64,000 bases of DNA, taken from NCBI RefSeq assembly GCF_000374025.1, contig NZ_KB893173.1, positions 62,001 to 126,000 on the forward strand, given 5' to 3'. The stretch's first letter is position 1. Each line of letters starts with the position of its first letter. Position numbers and translations under genes: made by a program. Shown here one piece after another: positions 41,699 to 50,545 of the stretch. This DNA comes from Spirosoma panaciterrae DSM 21099 (GTDB lineage Bacteria > Bacteroidota > Bacteroidia > Cytophagales > Spirosomataceae). A model generated the notes under the pieces. The model was given only the letters and a program-made list of their open reading frames with translations. It was not told the DNA's origin and ran no database searches.

Positions 41699-44600
41699 AA
41701 TTCAACATATTCAACTTGCCTGTGCCCTGCATAATCAGTTTGCCAGTTCCCGACAACTGAACCCCTTTGGCTAGTCCTGTGTACGCGTTCGGAATCGTTA
41801 CGGTGTGTGCATCCATAATCTGAACCAGTCGTGTACCATCTGGTATGCAATTGCAATTCCAGGTCGATGGCACATTCCAGTTGCCCGATTGAACCGAATA
41901 AACAGGTGTTGGCAAGACCACCGTTACCGTAGCATTCTGGCTTTTATCGCTCAAACATAGTTTCGTTCCGGTTGTTCGTTCACAACGGGCGTAGTAGGCG
42001 GTTGTTACAGTCGGTGAGATGGGCATGGTCACCTCACTATCGTCTGCGGTTCGATACCATCTTACTGTATTCCCTCCGCCGGAACACCCGCTCGCGACCA
42101 GCGAAACCGAGCTGCCCAACGTAATCGTCGTACTGGATACTACAGGCGGAGTGGTGGTTAGTATCGTAAATGGGGCAGCCACCCGGCAGGCCGGGTAATC
42201 GGTTCGGGCTAGATAAAACGTGGTTGTACCGGCTGTTGCGGTATTGGGAATACCTGACCCAGCCAATCCGACCGGATTGAACAGGGTATCTGTTGCAATC
42301 GGCGTTCCACCCGTTGGCGCCGTAAACCAGGCAGGTGGACCAGCGTTAAAGACCGCACCACTGGCCTGTAGGGTAAAAGCTCCGGTTACTCCACCAAAAT
42401 AAGTTGCCACGACCAGTACATAGGTCGTATCCTTCGCCAGCGTATGGGTTAATTGAGACAGATAACCGGGCCCACTATCGTCATCCCCATGTAAAAAATT
42501 AGTGGCCGGACTGGCCGGATTGAACGGAGCTTTGTAGAGCGATAGATATGTATCATTAAACCCATCACTCAGAGTAGCGTCCGAAATCCCAACCGTTAGC
42601 GATCCGTTTGCCGGGGCAGTAAACGTAAACGATTGATAATATACCGTATACCCGGCCGAATAGGTGGTGGCATTATCGCCGGATGCCCGCACATACGTTG
42701 ACGAACTAGTCGATAAAGCCCCGTTGACCGAATTGAGAATTAGTCTGGGGGCTTTGAGGCCTTCGCCAGATGGCACCGTCGCATTCTGACATACTGAATA
42801 GGAGCCCACGGTTGGCGTGATGGTAGGATTCACCACAACACTGACGGACTGGGGAAAGCCCCCAACGACACAACCACTGGGGTTCAGTGCGAAGTTATAG
42901 AGAACCGTAAGGGGTTGATTGGTCGTATTGATCAGGGTTTCGTTGATTATGGCCGAATTGGCGCTGGCAGTAGCATTGCTAATCCCGGTAATAGCCGAGC
43001 GTGTCCAGCTAAAACTTACGCCTGTTGTACTTGATGTGGCGGTATAGGTAAACGACGTTCCAGAACAAACCGTAAGTAGCGTTGGCGAACTCAGGGTATT
43101 ACCACCCAACGGTGTATAATCTTCCAACACAGTCCGGTCGTTGGACGAACCGCCGGTGGATGCATTGGCCCCCAGGCCCCGACGAGCAAAGGCCCGGCCG
43201 ATTGCGCACCGATACCGCCCCCCAAACAAGAGCTGGTCGGCTTGCAAAATAGCGTCTCTCGACTGGACAAAACTCGGGCTACACGGTTGTAATCGTAATC
43301 CTTCATTGACCAGTTTCAGAGCCGCAATATTCCCGCGCATCGCCGTTACACTAGTCGGGGTATCGTAGATGTTCGGGGTAATCTGGTTATCCTGCAAGAT
43401 AATTTCCCAGGTCATGTCCCATAACATCGTAGCCCAGATTGAGCCAATGCCGTGCGGAATCGAGTAATTGGCGTCGCCCACTTTGGCATAGGTCACAGCC
43501 CCGTTCACGTTTGCCATATCGTAGGAATACGGATAGTTCCTTATTCCCCGCCCATTGGTTGGCTCCCCTATGGCATAGGTCCCTATACCCCGGGGTATAT
43601 TGGCACTGGCGACATTGGCACTTAACGACGACCAGTTTGTGGTAAACATGAGTGCCAGATAATCGCTCCAGCCTTCGCCCCCCTGTTCAGCGTTCTGCAA
43701 ACAGGACGAATTGGCGGGGCCGCCCGTGAGTCGGGTAGACCAGCCATGACCGTATTCATGCGAGATAATGCCATTGTCAAAATCGCCATCTGCCTGGTAC
43801 GTAGCCGGAACATTCCAGAGGTACATCTGCATCCGTCCGTTGATGCCATCGGGAGGAGGATAGAAGTTCGCATTGTTGGTGCCCCCTCCGTCCTGTGCAT
43901 CCGCGTACACAAAGTCATTCCCAAGCCCTCCTCGTCCACGGTTATTGTTCTGGAAATTACCACTGGGTTCATCGAAGCCAAATTTCCATAACACATCATG
44001 AATCAGGTTGTTCCAGTAAAACAGATTGGTGATCGCGGCATTCTGATTACCGGCGGCTGTGTTCAACCCTTTTGTATACGGGTAATTGAATTCCCTGGTT
44101 ACCGAAATCGGGCTGTACCCAATACTGTCGATATCGGTCGTATCCTCCTGTGCCCAGACGTTGTTTCCGCGAGTGGTCAGGTAATTGGTCGTACCGTCAT
44201 TATGCCAGCCGTTGGTGGTGCTGGGGCCAGTTCCGGCAGGCACAAAACGCGAATAAGGGCTTACAGAAACAGTACGGGAGCCATGATTAGGACTTTCGAG
44301 CGGATAGTCGAAAACGGTATAACTGTCGGCAGTAAACCTTACCTTGTCCTGGCCAAAATAGCGGACTTGTTCGTGCCCAGCGGGTGCTGATAACGCGTGA
44401 GCGGCCTGATGGGGAGTGCCGAAGTTACAGTGAATGACTTCATCGATCTTCTGAACGATTTCGCCCGATGCCGCATCGACATGAATATTCCAGCCTCTCT
44501 GGGCATCCTTGGTCAAAAACCGAACATTCCAGGTGAGCGCCAGCTTGTCAATCAGTTTTTGTCCCTTCTGCTCTGTCTCGACGGGCAGCCAGTATAATTT

Positions 44601-45134
44601 TACATTTACCTGCTCATTTGACAGGGCTGGTATCGAAAAAACGCTCTGAGTGAGGGTGCCATCGGTTAGTTTCGTGGTAATCAGCTCCCGAATTGCCGTT
44701 AAACTGACCTGCGTTAAGCCTACATTGGCAACCGCTTTCTGCAAGGCATTCAGTGGGCTGATCAACCCTTTTAGCGACCCTTTTTTTGATACGAAATCGA
44801 TACGGGGTATGAAATTATGTGTCAGGTAAGCCACCTGACTATCGACCAGCACCACGTTCATGAGCCGATTGTAAATCTCGACCGACTGGTAGGCCTGACT
44901 AAAATAAACGTGATACCAGCCCGTTGTGGGCGACAGATACGCACTTGACACAATCGATCCAGACACGTCAGTTGCGGCCAGGTTGTGCGTTCCGGCATTG
45001 GCAGCTATATACCGTTTTGCCGTTTCTACTTCAGTTTGTGCGTAGGCTTGCGATACGCCGAACCAAAAAAGTACGGCCGTAAAGATCCAGGTTCGGGCGA
45101 ACTCACCAACAGACATGTAAACTTGTTGCATCAT
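41697..45134 (-). CDS. Secreted M36 (fungalysin-type) metallopeptidase
   Basis: An 1145-residue secreted zinc protease. The signal peptide is MSVGEFARTWIFTAVLFWFG followed by VSQAYAQ; a start six residues earlier (45134) is annotated. An FTP-type propeptide region is at about 30-250. The catalytic domain has HEYGH at 459-463 (His459, Glu460, His463) and Glu487 in GGEGWSDY, both typical of M36. The long C-terminal part contains Ig-like and CUB-like modules (TVCSGTSFTYTATSSTTGVS, SGCSGGGNTVRWYRT) and ends with a short GNWNVPSTWNCNCIPDG / HTVTIPNAYTG module rich in Gly and Cys. No canonical T9SS C-terminal motif was recognised. It probably digests extracellular protein. Confidence 0.9.
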   Translation of the reverse strand: MMQQVYMSVGEFARTWIFTAVLFWFGVSQAYAQTEVETAKRYIAANAGTHNLAATDVSGSIVSSAYLSPTTGWYHVYFSQAYQSVEIYNRLMNVVLVDSQVAYLTHNFIPRIDFVSKKGSLKGLISPLNALQKAVANVGLTQVSLTAIRELITTKLTDGTLTQSVFSIPALSNEQVNVKLYWLPVETEQKGQKLIDKLALTWNVRFLTKDAQRGWNIHVDAASGEIVQKIDEVIHCNFGTPHQAAHALSAPAGHEQVRYFGQDKVRFTADSYTVFDYPLESPNHGSRTVSVSPYSRFVPAGTGPSTTNGWHNDGTTNYLTTRGNNVWAQEDTTDIDSIGYSPISVTREFNYPYTKGLNTAAGNQNAAITNLFYWNNLIHDVLWKFGFDEPSGNFQNNNRGRGGLGNDFVYADAQDGGGTNNANFYPPPDGINGRMQMYLWNVPATYQADGDFDNGIISHEYGHGWSTRLTGGPANSSCLQNAEQGGEGWSDYLALMFTTNWSSLSANVASANIPRGIGTYAIGEPTNGRGIRNYPYSYDMANVNGAVTYAKVGDANYSIPHGIGSIWATMLWDMTWEIILQDNQITPNIYDTPTSVTAMRGNIAALKLVNEGLRLQPCSPSFVQSRDAILQADQLLFGGRYRCAIGRAFARRGLGANASTGGSSNDRTVLEDYTPLGGNTLSSPTLLTVCSGTSFTYTATSSTTGVSFSWTRSAITGISNATASANSAIINETLINTTNQPLTVLYNFALNPSGCVVGGFPQSVSVVVNPTITPTVGSYSVCQNATVPSGEGLKAPRLILNSVNGALSTSSSTYVRASGDNATTYSAGYTVYYQSFTFTAPANGSLTVGISDATLSDGFNDTYLSLYKAPFNPASPATNFLHGDDDSGPGYLSQLTHTLAKDTTYVLVVATYFGGVTGAFTLQASGAVFNAGPPAWFTAPTGGTPIATDTLFNPVGLAGSGIPNTATAGTTTFYLARTDYPACRVAAPFTILTTTPPVVSSTTITLGSSVSLVASGCSGGGNTVRWYRTADDSEVTMPISPTVTTAYYARCERTTGTKLCLSDKSQNATVTVVLPTPVYSVQSGNWNVPSTWNCNCIPDGTRLVQIMDAHTVTIPNAYTGLAKGVQLSGTGKLIMQGTGKLNMLN

Positions 45135-45201
45135 TGATTTTAACGATGCGTCTGATGAAATATAGTAACAAATTTACACTTTTTTCGGAAGGTCAGCCAG
45201 G

Positions 45202-45933
45202 TCAGAGGTAGTGTACCGTGCTGATGGTGCCATGCGTCGTCAGATTGATTTCCCGTATGCCTACCCGGTAGTTATCGATTGCAAATCCGGGTGTATCCTG
45301 TTTCATCTGGTAAAACGTTGAGGGGGATAGCAAAATCAGCATGTTTCCTCGCTGAATTACTTTCTCGACATGATAATGTCCGCAAATCACGGTCACATGG
45401 CAGGGCAGCTTCTGCACAAGTGCCAGAAATTCATCACTTTGCCGAAAGGGATACCGGGCATCCATAAACTGTACATCGGCAGGCAACGGAGGATGGTGCA
45501 TCATAATGACCACGTTATTGTCCTGCAAGGCTGTCAGATAGTCCGTCAGCCAGGTCCACTGCGCATCTGAAAATACACCTTTCGATGAATCCAGAAACAA
45601 TACCGGGCGCCCTTCCAGCGGCAGGGCATAATACAGCTCATCATCATGCAGGTCATGCCCTTTATGAAACACGTCTGCCATGAGTGCAGCGTCGTCGTGA
45701 TTTCCCGGAATGATGTAATACGGTATTATTAATTTCTTCAGTTGATTTTCGACCCATTCATAAATCGATCTGTCGCCTTCCGTATTGCAGATGTCGCCAC
45801 CCAGCACCACACAATTCGGCTTCAGCTCGTCCAGAAAAGCCAGCGCATTCAAAAAATTGGTACGGACATCAACACCCTGGGGGTTCTCCCCTTCAGCATC
45901 GAGATGCATGTCGGTAATAAACGCAATTCGCAT
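45202..45933 (-). CDS. Calcineurin-like metallophosphoesterase (CpdA-type)
   Basis: A 243-residue cytoplasmic phosphoesterase of the CpdA/Icc group. Metal boxes: TDMHL near residue 7, GGDIC near 48, GNHDD at about 81, MMHHPPL at about 145 and CGHYHVE at about 183. Known members hydrolyse cyclic AMP or act on lipid or nucleotide phosphodiesters; the substrate cannot be inferred. Start at 45933 (MRIAFITDMHL) excludes 14 unconserved residues. It follows mazG by 69 bases on the same strand. Confidence 0.87.
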   Translation of the reverse strand: MRIAFITDMHLDAEGENPQGVDVRTNFLNALAFLDELKPNCVVLGGDICNTEGDRSIYEWVENQLKKLIIPYYIIPGNHDDAALMADVFHKGHDLHDDELYYALPLEGRPVLFLDSSKGVFSDAQWTWLTDYLTALQDNNVVIMMHHPPLPADVQFMDARYPFRQSDEFLALVQKLPCHVTVICGHYHVEKVIQRGNMLILLSPSTFYQMKQDTPGFAIDNYRVGIREINLTTHGTISTVHYL

Positions 45934-46002
45934 AATCAGTGGGTCATCTGTGGTCGGGCCTGTAAGGGGTAGCAAGGTACATTATATCGTCTACATCCGG
46001 TA

Positions 46003-46812
46003 TTATCCGCGCCTTTTTGCTTCGTTCCAGTACACATCCATTTCGGCCAGGCTCATATCAATCAGCTTTTTACCATCAGCCCGCGCCTGCTCCTCAAGGT
46101 ATTGAAAACGCTTAATAAATTTTTTATTTGTTCGCTCCAGCGCCGTTTCCGGATTGATGTCGATAAAGCGGGCATAATTGACCAGCGAAAACAGCAGATC
46201 CCCAAACTCGCCTTCCGCTCGTTGCGGGTCGATGGTTTCGTTCGATTCGGCATTGAACTCGGCCTTGAACTCTTGCATTTCCTCTTCTACTTTTTCCCAA
46301 ACCTGCTGCTTTTCCTCCCAGTCAAATCCAGCTCCCCGCGCTTTCTCCTGTATCCGCATCGCTTTCACCAGTGCAGGCAACGACCCAGGCACCCCACCCA
46401 GAACCGACGTATTGCCCTCTTTTAGTTTCAATTGCTCCCAGTTGGCTTTTACCTGTTCTTCCGTTTCGGCAACAACATTGCCGTAAATATGCGGATGACG
46501 GCTGATCAGTTTCTCGCAAACACTGTTCAACACGTCGGCCATGTCGAAAGCACCGGATTCCGAGGCAATTTTGGCGTAAAAAACCAGATGCAACTGAATA
46601 TCCCCCAACTCTTTACGAATTTCGGGCAGGTCATTTTCCAGAATGGCGTCGGAAAGCTCGTAGGTCTCTTCGATGGTCAGATGGCGCAGACTCTCCAGCG
46701 TTTGTTTGCGATCCCAGGGGCATTGTTCACGCAACTCATCCATGATCGTCAGCAATCGGTCAAATGCCATCAGTTGTTCCTGACGACGGGGGGGCAATTG
46801 GTCAAAAGTCAT
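46003..46812 (-). CDS. mazG: Nucleoside triphosphate pyrophosphohydrolase MazG
   Basis: A 269-residue two-domain MazG that hydrolyses (d)NTPs to monophosphates, limiting abnormal nucleotides and modulating stress nucleotide pools. The first domain has CPWDRKQTLESLRHLTIEET, then EEVGD-like KELGDIQLHLVFYAKIA. The second has FDWEEKQQVWEKVEEEMQEF and EGEFGDLLFSLVNYARF. Both acidic metal sites (ExxE...ExxD) are present. Starts at ATG 46812; an internal ATG after 14 residues is also possible. Confidence 0.95.
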   Translation of the reverse strand: MTFDQLPPRRQEQLMAFDRLLTIMDELREQCPWDRKQTLESLRHLTIEETYELSDAILENDLPEIRKELGDIQLHLVFYAKIASESGAFDMADVLNSVCEKLISRHPHIYGNVVAETEEQVKANWEQLKLKEGNTSVLGGVPGSLPALVKAMRIQEKARGAGFDWEEKQQVWEKVEEEMQEFKAEFNAESNETIDPQRAEGEFGDLLFSLVNYARFIDINPETALERTNKKFIKRFQYLEEQARADGKKLIDMSLAEMDVYWNEAKRRG

Positions 46813-46920
46813 CTGGTAAAAATAAGGGAAAAGGCGGAAGCCGCAAAGCCAGACGTGAAGGCCGATCCTCTGGCTGACATCTCCCCTTTTCGGCCTGGCT
46901 GTTATTTTTTTTCAAATTTC

Positions 46921-46952
46921 TTGACTGGCAAGTGAATAAACCATTTACTTTG
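46921..46952 (+). promoter_or_regulatory. Candidate promoter for the DUF1361 gene
   Basis: TTG at 46921-46923 and TACTTTG at 46946-46952 resemble the Bacteroidota -33 and -7 elements, though the -7 has one N instead of two. The spacing is 22 bases and the ATG is 23 bases downstream, so the transcript would have a short leader. Confidence 0.35.
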
Positions 46953-46975
46953 CAAAACAAAGTACTTTAAAAAAT

Positions 46976-47674
46976 ATGCAAACTTATTTTTCTACGTCTT
47001 ACCGCCCTGGTGTTTGGGAGCATCGGGATGCCCGATCCGGTAAAGGATTACGCATTTTAGCCTTGTTGACCGCTACGAGCCTGAGTCTGGTTGTTGCCCG
47101 TGGGGTGTTGACCGGAAACTGGTGGTTCTTTATTGCCCTCACGTGGAATCTGGCCCTGGCCTGGTTTCCGCTTGGCACCGTGCTGACCCTCCGCGATCTA
47201 CGCACGGCTGGGTTTCGAAGTCCGTGGCTTCTGATCGGTGGTCTGATGCTCTGGCTGGTTTTTCTCCCCAACGCCCCCTACATCATTACGGACTTGTTTC
47301 ATCTCAAGTACATCGACCATCCTTTGCTCTGGTTCGACACGATGACTATTTTCATTTTCGCCCTGACCGGCTTACTTACCGGGCTTTACTCCATTCTGAT
47401 TGTTCACCGACTGCTCCGGCCAATGCTTGGAACCGTATGCACCTGGGCCGTTATTATGACCAGTCAGCTCCTGTCGGGCTTTGGAATTTACTTGGGCCGG
47501 TTTGGTCGTTGGAATAGCTGGGATATTCTGGCGCGGCCCTCCTCGCTTACGTGGGCCATAGCCCGTGCCTGCCAGAACCAGTTGAGTGTACAACTTACGT
47601 TGGCCTATGGCTTCGTTCTGGCCGCTCTCTACATCGCTTTTTACTGGTACGCAGAGCATGACGACAATGCATAG
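46976..47674 (+). CDS. DUF1361 membrane protein
   Basis: A 232-residue inner-membrane protein with about six hydrophobic segments. DUF1361 signatures are NAPYIITDLFHLKYIDHPL and YLGRFGRWNSWDILARP. The family is found in Firmicutes and Bacteroidota; function unknown. First gene of a plus-strand run with a lipoprotein gene (38 bases later) and the lipid kinase gene. Confidence 0.9.
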   Translation: MQTYFSTSYRPGVWEHRDARSGKGLRILALLTATSLSLVVARGVLTGNWWFFIALTWNLALAWFPLGTVLTLRDLRTAGFRSPWLLIGGLMLWLVFLPNAPYIITDLFHLKYIDHPLLWFDTMTIFIFALTGLLTGLYSILIVHRLLRPMLGTVCTWAVIMTSQLLSGFGIYLGRFGRWNSWDILARPSSLTWAIARACQNQLSVQLTLAYGFVLAALYIAFYWYAEHDDNA

Positions 47675-47712
47675 ATACTGTTCGGGCGCTAGTTACCTCT
47701 TCATCTACCTTC

Positions 47713-48204
47713 ATGAAACCGATCATCCTGGCTGTAGCCGTAGCCGTTCTGAGTATTGCCTGCCAGCCTACCACCGATAAAGAAATCAGCCTGGGCGAAC
47801 CCATTCGGCACGATGATTTTTTTTATTCGGCTACCCACGTACTTGTACAGGACAGCATCGGCACAACGAAACCACGCGGGCGCTTCTGGATTGTCACCTT
47901 ACAGGTCAATAATCAGGCGAAACGAGTGGATCATCCCTGGACGAACTCGGTAGCATTCATAATAGATACCCACGGCCATACCTATACGAATCAACCCCAT
48001 ATTCAACAGCAATTGAATGTGCTACACCCATTTGGATGGCAGCAGACGTATATCACATCAGCCGGGCATACGGATACGACCCAACTCGTATTCGACTTAC
48101 CTAAGTCGTTCAAAAAACCGTTCCTGCAATACCAGGGTGAATTGCTGATGGGCGATGTGTTGGACGGTCAACAGTTTGTGCATACCAAAGTGCGGCTATT
48201 TTAA
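47713..48204 (+). CDS. Putative lipoprotein with DUF4352-like domain
   Basis: A 163-residue lipoprotein. The signal peptide ends in the lipobox SIAC (Cys at about 17). The mature part is a single beta-rich domain (FWIVTLQVNNQAKRVDHPWT, then NSVAFIIDTHGHTYTNQPH) with an Ig-like architecture, similar to DUF4352. Binding or structural role is likely; function unknown. It lies 15 bases before the lipid kinase gene. Confidence 0.75.
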   Translation: MKPIILAVAVAVLSIACQPTTDKEISLGEPIRHDDFFYSATHVLVQDSIGTTKPRGRFWIVTLQVNNQAKRVDHPWTNSVAFIIDTHGHTYTNQPHIQQQLNVLHPFGWQQTYITSAGHTDTTQLVFDLPKSFKKPFLQYQGELLMGDVLDGQQFVHTKVRLF

Positions 48205-48219
48205 TGCTATGTTTGCGGT

Positions 48220-48645
48220 ATGATTGATTTTCGAAAGGTCATCCGCAGTTTTGGATTTGCCGGGCAGGGTATTCTGGACTTGTTCCGTTTCGAGAACAAT
48301 GCCAAAGTACACTTATTGGTAGCGGTTCTGGTTTTGGCTGGTGGTTTCTGGCTTCGTCTCACCCCCATAGAGTGGACCATTATCCTGACCCAGATCGGTC
48401 TGGTGTGGGCAGCAGAGGCTTTTAACACAGCTATCGAAAAATTATGCGACTTCGTTTCCCCCGGCATCCATCCGCAAATAAAAGCGATCAAAGACCTTTC
48501 ATCCGGCGCGGTTCTGATCCTGGTCATTGCTGCCATACTCGTCGGTATGCTTATTTTTGGCACCCACCTGTTCAATGAATACCTAAGCCTGTCAGATAGG
48601 CTCAAGCCCTGGTTTCCTGTTCCGTTCGACTCAACTTTGGCCTGA
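48220..48645 (+). CDS. Diacylglycerol/undecaprenol kinase family protein
   Basis: A 141-residue three-helix membrane kinase of the DgkA family, which in many Gram-positive and Bacteroidota species acts on undecaprenol rather than diacylglycerol. Signatures: ENNAKVHLLVAVLVLAGGFW, then GLVWAAEAFNTAIEKLCD (with the conserved Glu and Asn of the active site) and IKAIKDLSSGAVLILVIAA. The lipoprotein gene is 15 bases upstream and reads in the same direction. Confidence 0.9.
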   Translation: MIDFRKVIRSFGFAGQGILDLFRFENNAKVHLLVAVLVLAGGFWLRLTPIEWTIILTQIGLVWAAEAFNTAIEKLCDFVSPGIHPQIKAIKDLSSGAVLILVIAAILVGMLIFGTHLFNEYLSLSDRLKPWFPVPFDSTLA

Positions 48646-48720
48646 TTCTATACGAAAAGGTTATATTTAAAATCCCTATCTCCTGTACCGAATCCTTACG
48701 TTTCAGACTTATACGTAGCC

Positions 48721-49392
48721 ATGCACGAATCCCGCGAACACCTGCAAACCCTGTCGGAGATCCGCACATTAATGGAGCGTTCTTCCAAATTCCTGTCGCT
48801 GAGCGGCTTATCGGGCGTATCGGCTGGGCTCATTGCGCTGGGCGGAGCGGCCATAGTCTATACACGGCTGCGAACAGGTCTGTTTACGACCATCGGCTCC
48901 TACGATGCACTACCTGGCAATCCGGTCAATCAACACGACGTCAGGCAGTTTTTAGTTACGGTGGCGATTGGGGTATTGGCTCTGGCTCTGGCATCGGGTA
49001 CGTATTTCACCGTTCGCAAAGCCAGACGTCAGGGTTCGACCGTATGGAATCAACCCTCAAAACGATTGCTGTGGGCCATGATCGTTCCGCTGGCCACAGG
49101 CGGTGTATTTTGTCTGGCGTTACTGTATTATAACCTGATTTGGCTATCTTTTCCGGCAACACTGATTTTTTATGGCCTGGCCCTGCTCAATGGGAGCAAA
49201 TACACCCTGCGCGACGTTGAATCATTAGCCTATTGCGAAATTGCGCTCGGCTTACTTTCTCTGTTCTGGCCGGGCTATAACCTGCTGACCTGGTCTGTTG
49301 GGTTCGGCCTGTTGCATATTGCCTACGGCTTAGCCATGTATTATAAATACGAACGTGCCCCACATGAAGAACGACCTGCTGGCTCAGTTTAA
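48721..49392 (+). CDS. Multi-span membrane protein, paired with a winged-helix regulator
   Basis: A 223-residue protein with five or six membrane segments from about residue 30: SGLSGVSAGLIALGGAAIVY, VTVAIGVLALALASGTYF, LWAMIVPLATGGVFCLALLYY and GLLSLFWPGYNLLTWSVGF. The N-terminal ~28 residues are a cytosolic helix (HESREHLQTLSEIRTLMERS). I do not recognise the family, though such genes are usually followed by a small regulator, as here, with a 29-base overlap (49364-49392). Confidence 0.8.
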   Translation: MHESREHLQTLSEIRTLMERSSKFLSLSGLSGVSAGLIALGGAAIVYTRLRTGLFTTIGSYDALPGNPVNQHDVRQFLVTVAIGVLALALASGTYFTVRKARRQGSTVWNQPSKRLLWAMIVPLATGGVFCLALLYYNLIWLSFPATLIFYGLALLNGSKYTLRDVESLAYCEIALGLLSLFWPGYNLLTWSVGFGLLHIAYGLAMYYKYERAPHEERPAGSV

Positions 49393-49663
49393 CAAAGCCT
49401 TTGAAAGCAAAGCGCGGCTGAGCATTATGTCGGTCCTGATGGTCAATGAATCAATGAGTTTCAACGCGCTTAAAGAATTACTTAGTTTAACCGATGGCAA
49501 TCTCGCTACGCACCTTCGTGCGCTGGAAGATGCAGGGTATGTACTGGTTCAGAAACAGTTTGTTGGGCGCAAGCCCAATACAACTTATTCGGCTACCCAG
49601 GCTGGCCAGCAGGCGTTTACCGATCACCTGAACGCTCTGGAAGCCTTCATTAAGAATATGTAG
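49364..49663 (+). CDS. Winged-helix transcriptional regulator
   Basis: A 99-residue regulator of the HTH_34/winged-helix type (ArsR/MarR-like superfamily). The winged helix spans most of the protein: ARLSIMSVLMVNESMSFNAL, LKELLSLTDGNLATHLRALE and DAGYVLVQKQFVGRKPNTTYS, with the wing at GRKPNTTY. No cysteine metal site is visible. The ATG at 49364 (MKNDLLAQF) is preferred to a GTG at 49355. It overlaps the 3' end of the membrane protein gene by 29 bases, indicating translational coupling. Confidence 0.88.
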   Translation: MKNDLLAQFNKAFESKARLSIMSVLMVNESMSFNALKELLSLTDGNLATHLRALEDAGYVLVQKQFVGRKPNTTYSATQAGQQAFTDHLNALEAFIKNM

Positions 49664-49747
49664 TGAGGGGTTGGCTCTTCATTGGCAATGCCCGTTTTGT
49701 GTAATCCTGATAAGTTCTGATCCCTCCAGCAGGTCGCGACTATTTCT

Positions 49748-50446
49748 TCACTGTGCAGTATTGAAATCCGAATCTTTCAGGCCTTTATTTACCTTGACGT
49801 TATCGACCGACATGGTCATTGGGCCGCGTGGTGATTGCTGCAGCAAGGTCATCGGAAATTTGATCCCATTAGCTTCTTTATAATCGGAATAGGCAGTCGT
49901 CATCTCCCCCTGCTGTGTTTTGGTCGTCGACTGTACTTTCAGGCCCGTTGTCGTATCAAAGTTATCCGTCCAGGTAGCTCCGCCATCGGCTGTCGAATGA
50001 CTAAGCTTATACGTATCTTTACCATCCACTTTTTCTGTACCGACTACCGTACTTTTCACCCCATTTTCGGCATAGTACAGCTCGGGAAAAAGCGTATTCA
50101 TAACCATCATCTGTTTGGCCATTGGCCCATCCAGTGTTCGGCTTCCCTGCATCCCACCCATCACCACCTTCTCTCCATCGCTGGTTTGTTTCATCACCTC
50201 CATGCCATTGGCATTAATCACCATCGAGAACTTATTGGGCAATTTCTGCTTCCGGGTCATAATGATGGCGTTTCCATTCATTTCCGAAGACATATTGGTG
50301 GTCAGATCCGTCACTTTCAGCAGCGCTTCTTTCCCGCCAATGGCGGCAATGTATTTATCCATGATTTCCTCAGCGGTTGGCGTCGATTGAGCCAGTACTG
50401 TTTGCCAACCCAGCAGAAAAGCTATAATAAGTCCTGTTTTTTTCAT
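49748..50446 (-). CDS. LolA-like outer-membrane lipoprotein carrier-family protein
   Basis: A 232-residue secreted protein. The signal peptide is MKKTGLIIAFLLGWQTVLAQ. The domain resembles LolA/DUF4292-type beta-barrel carriers: EEIMDKYIAAIGGKEALLKV, then LTTNMSSEMNGNAIIMTRKQ, LPNKFSMVINANGMEVMKQT and SDYKEANGIKFPMTLLQQS. It could carry lipids or lipoproteins across the periplasm, but it may belong to a broader clan. It reads toward the convergent regulator. Confidence 0.85.
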   Translation of the reverse strand: MKKTGLIIAFLLGWQTVLAQSTPTAEEIMDKYIAAIGGKEALLKVTDLTTNMSSEMNGNAIIMTRKQKLPNKFSMVINANGMEVMKQTSDGEKVVMGGMQGSRTLDGPMAKQMMVMNTLFPELYYAENGVKSTVVGTEKVDGKDTYKLSHSTADGGATWTDNFDTTTGLKVQSTTKTQQGEMTTAYSDYKEANGIKFPMTLLQQSPRGPMTMSVDNVKVNKGLKDSDFNTAQ

Positions 50447-50545
50447 GATTGTTTACATTTTCTTCTACCAAAGTTAACCCATGAAGCTGTATGCATCAAG
50501 TATCCCATCTGCTTTTCCGATAAAACTTTTTAGATTTTTACGGCA

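Noticed and set aside
41584-41856. Minus-strand frame across the guaB/M36 junction
   Set aside because: Out of register with the M36 gene and without motifs.
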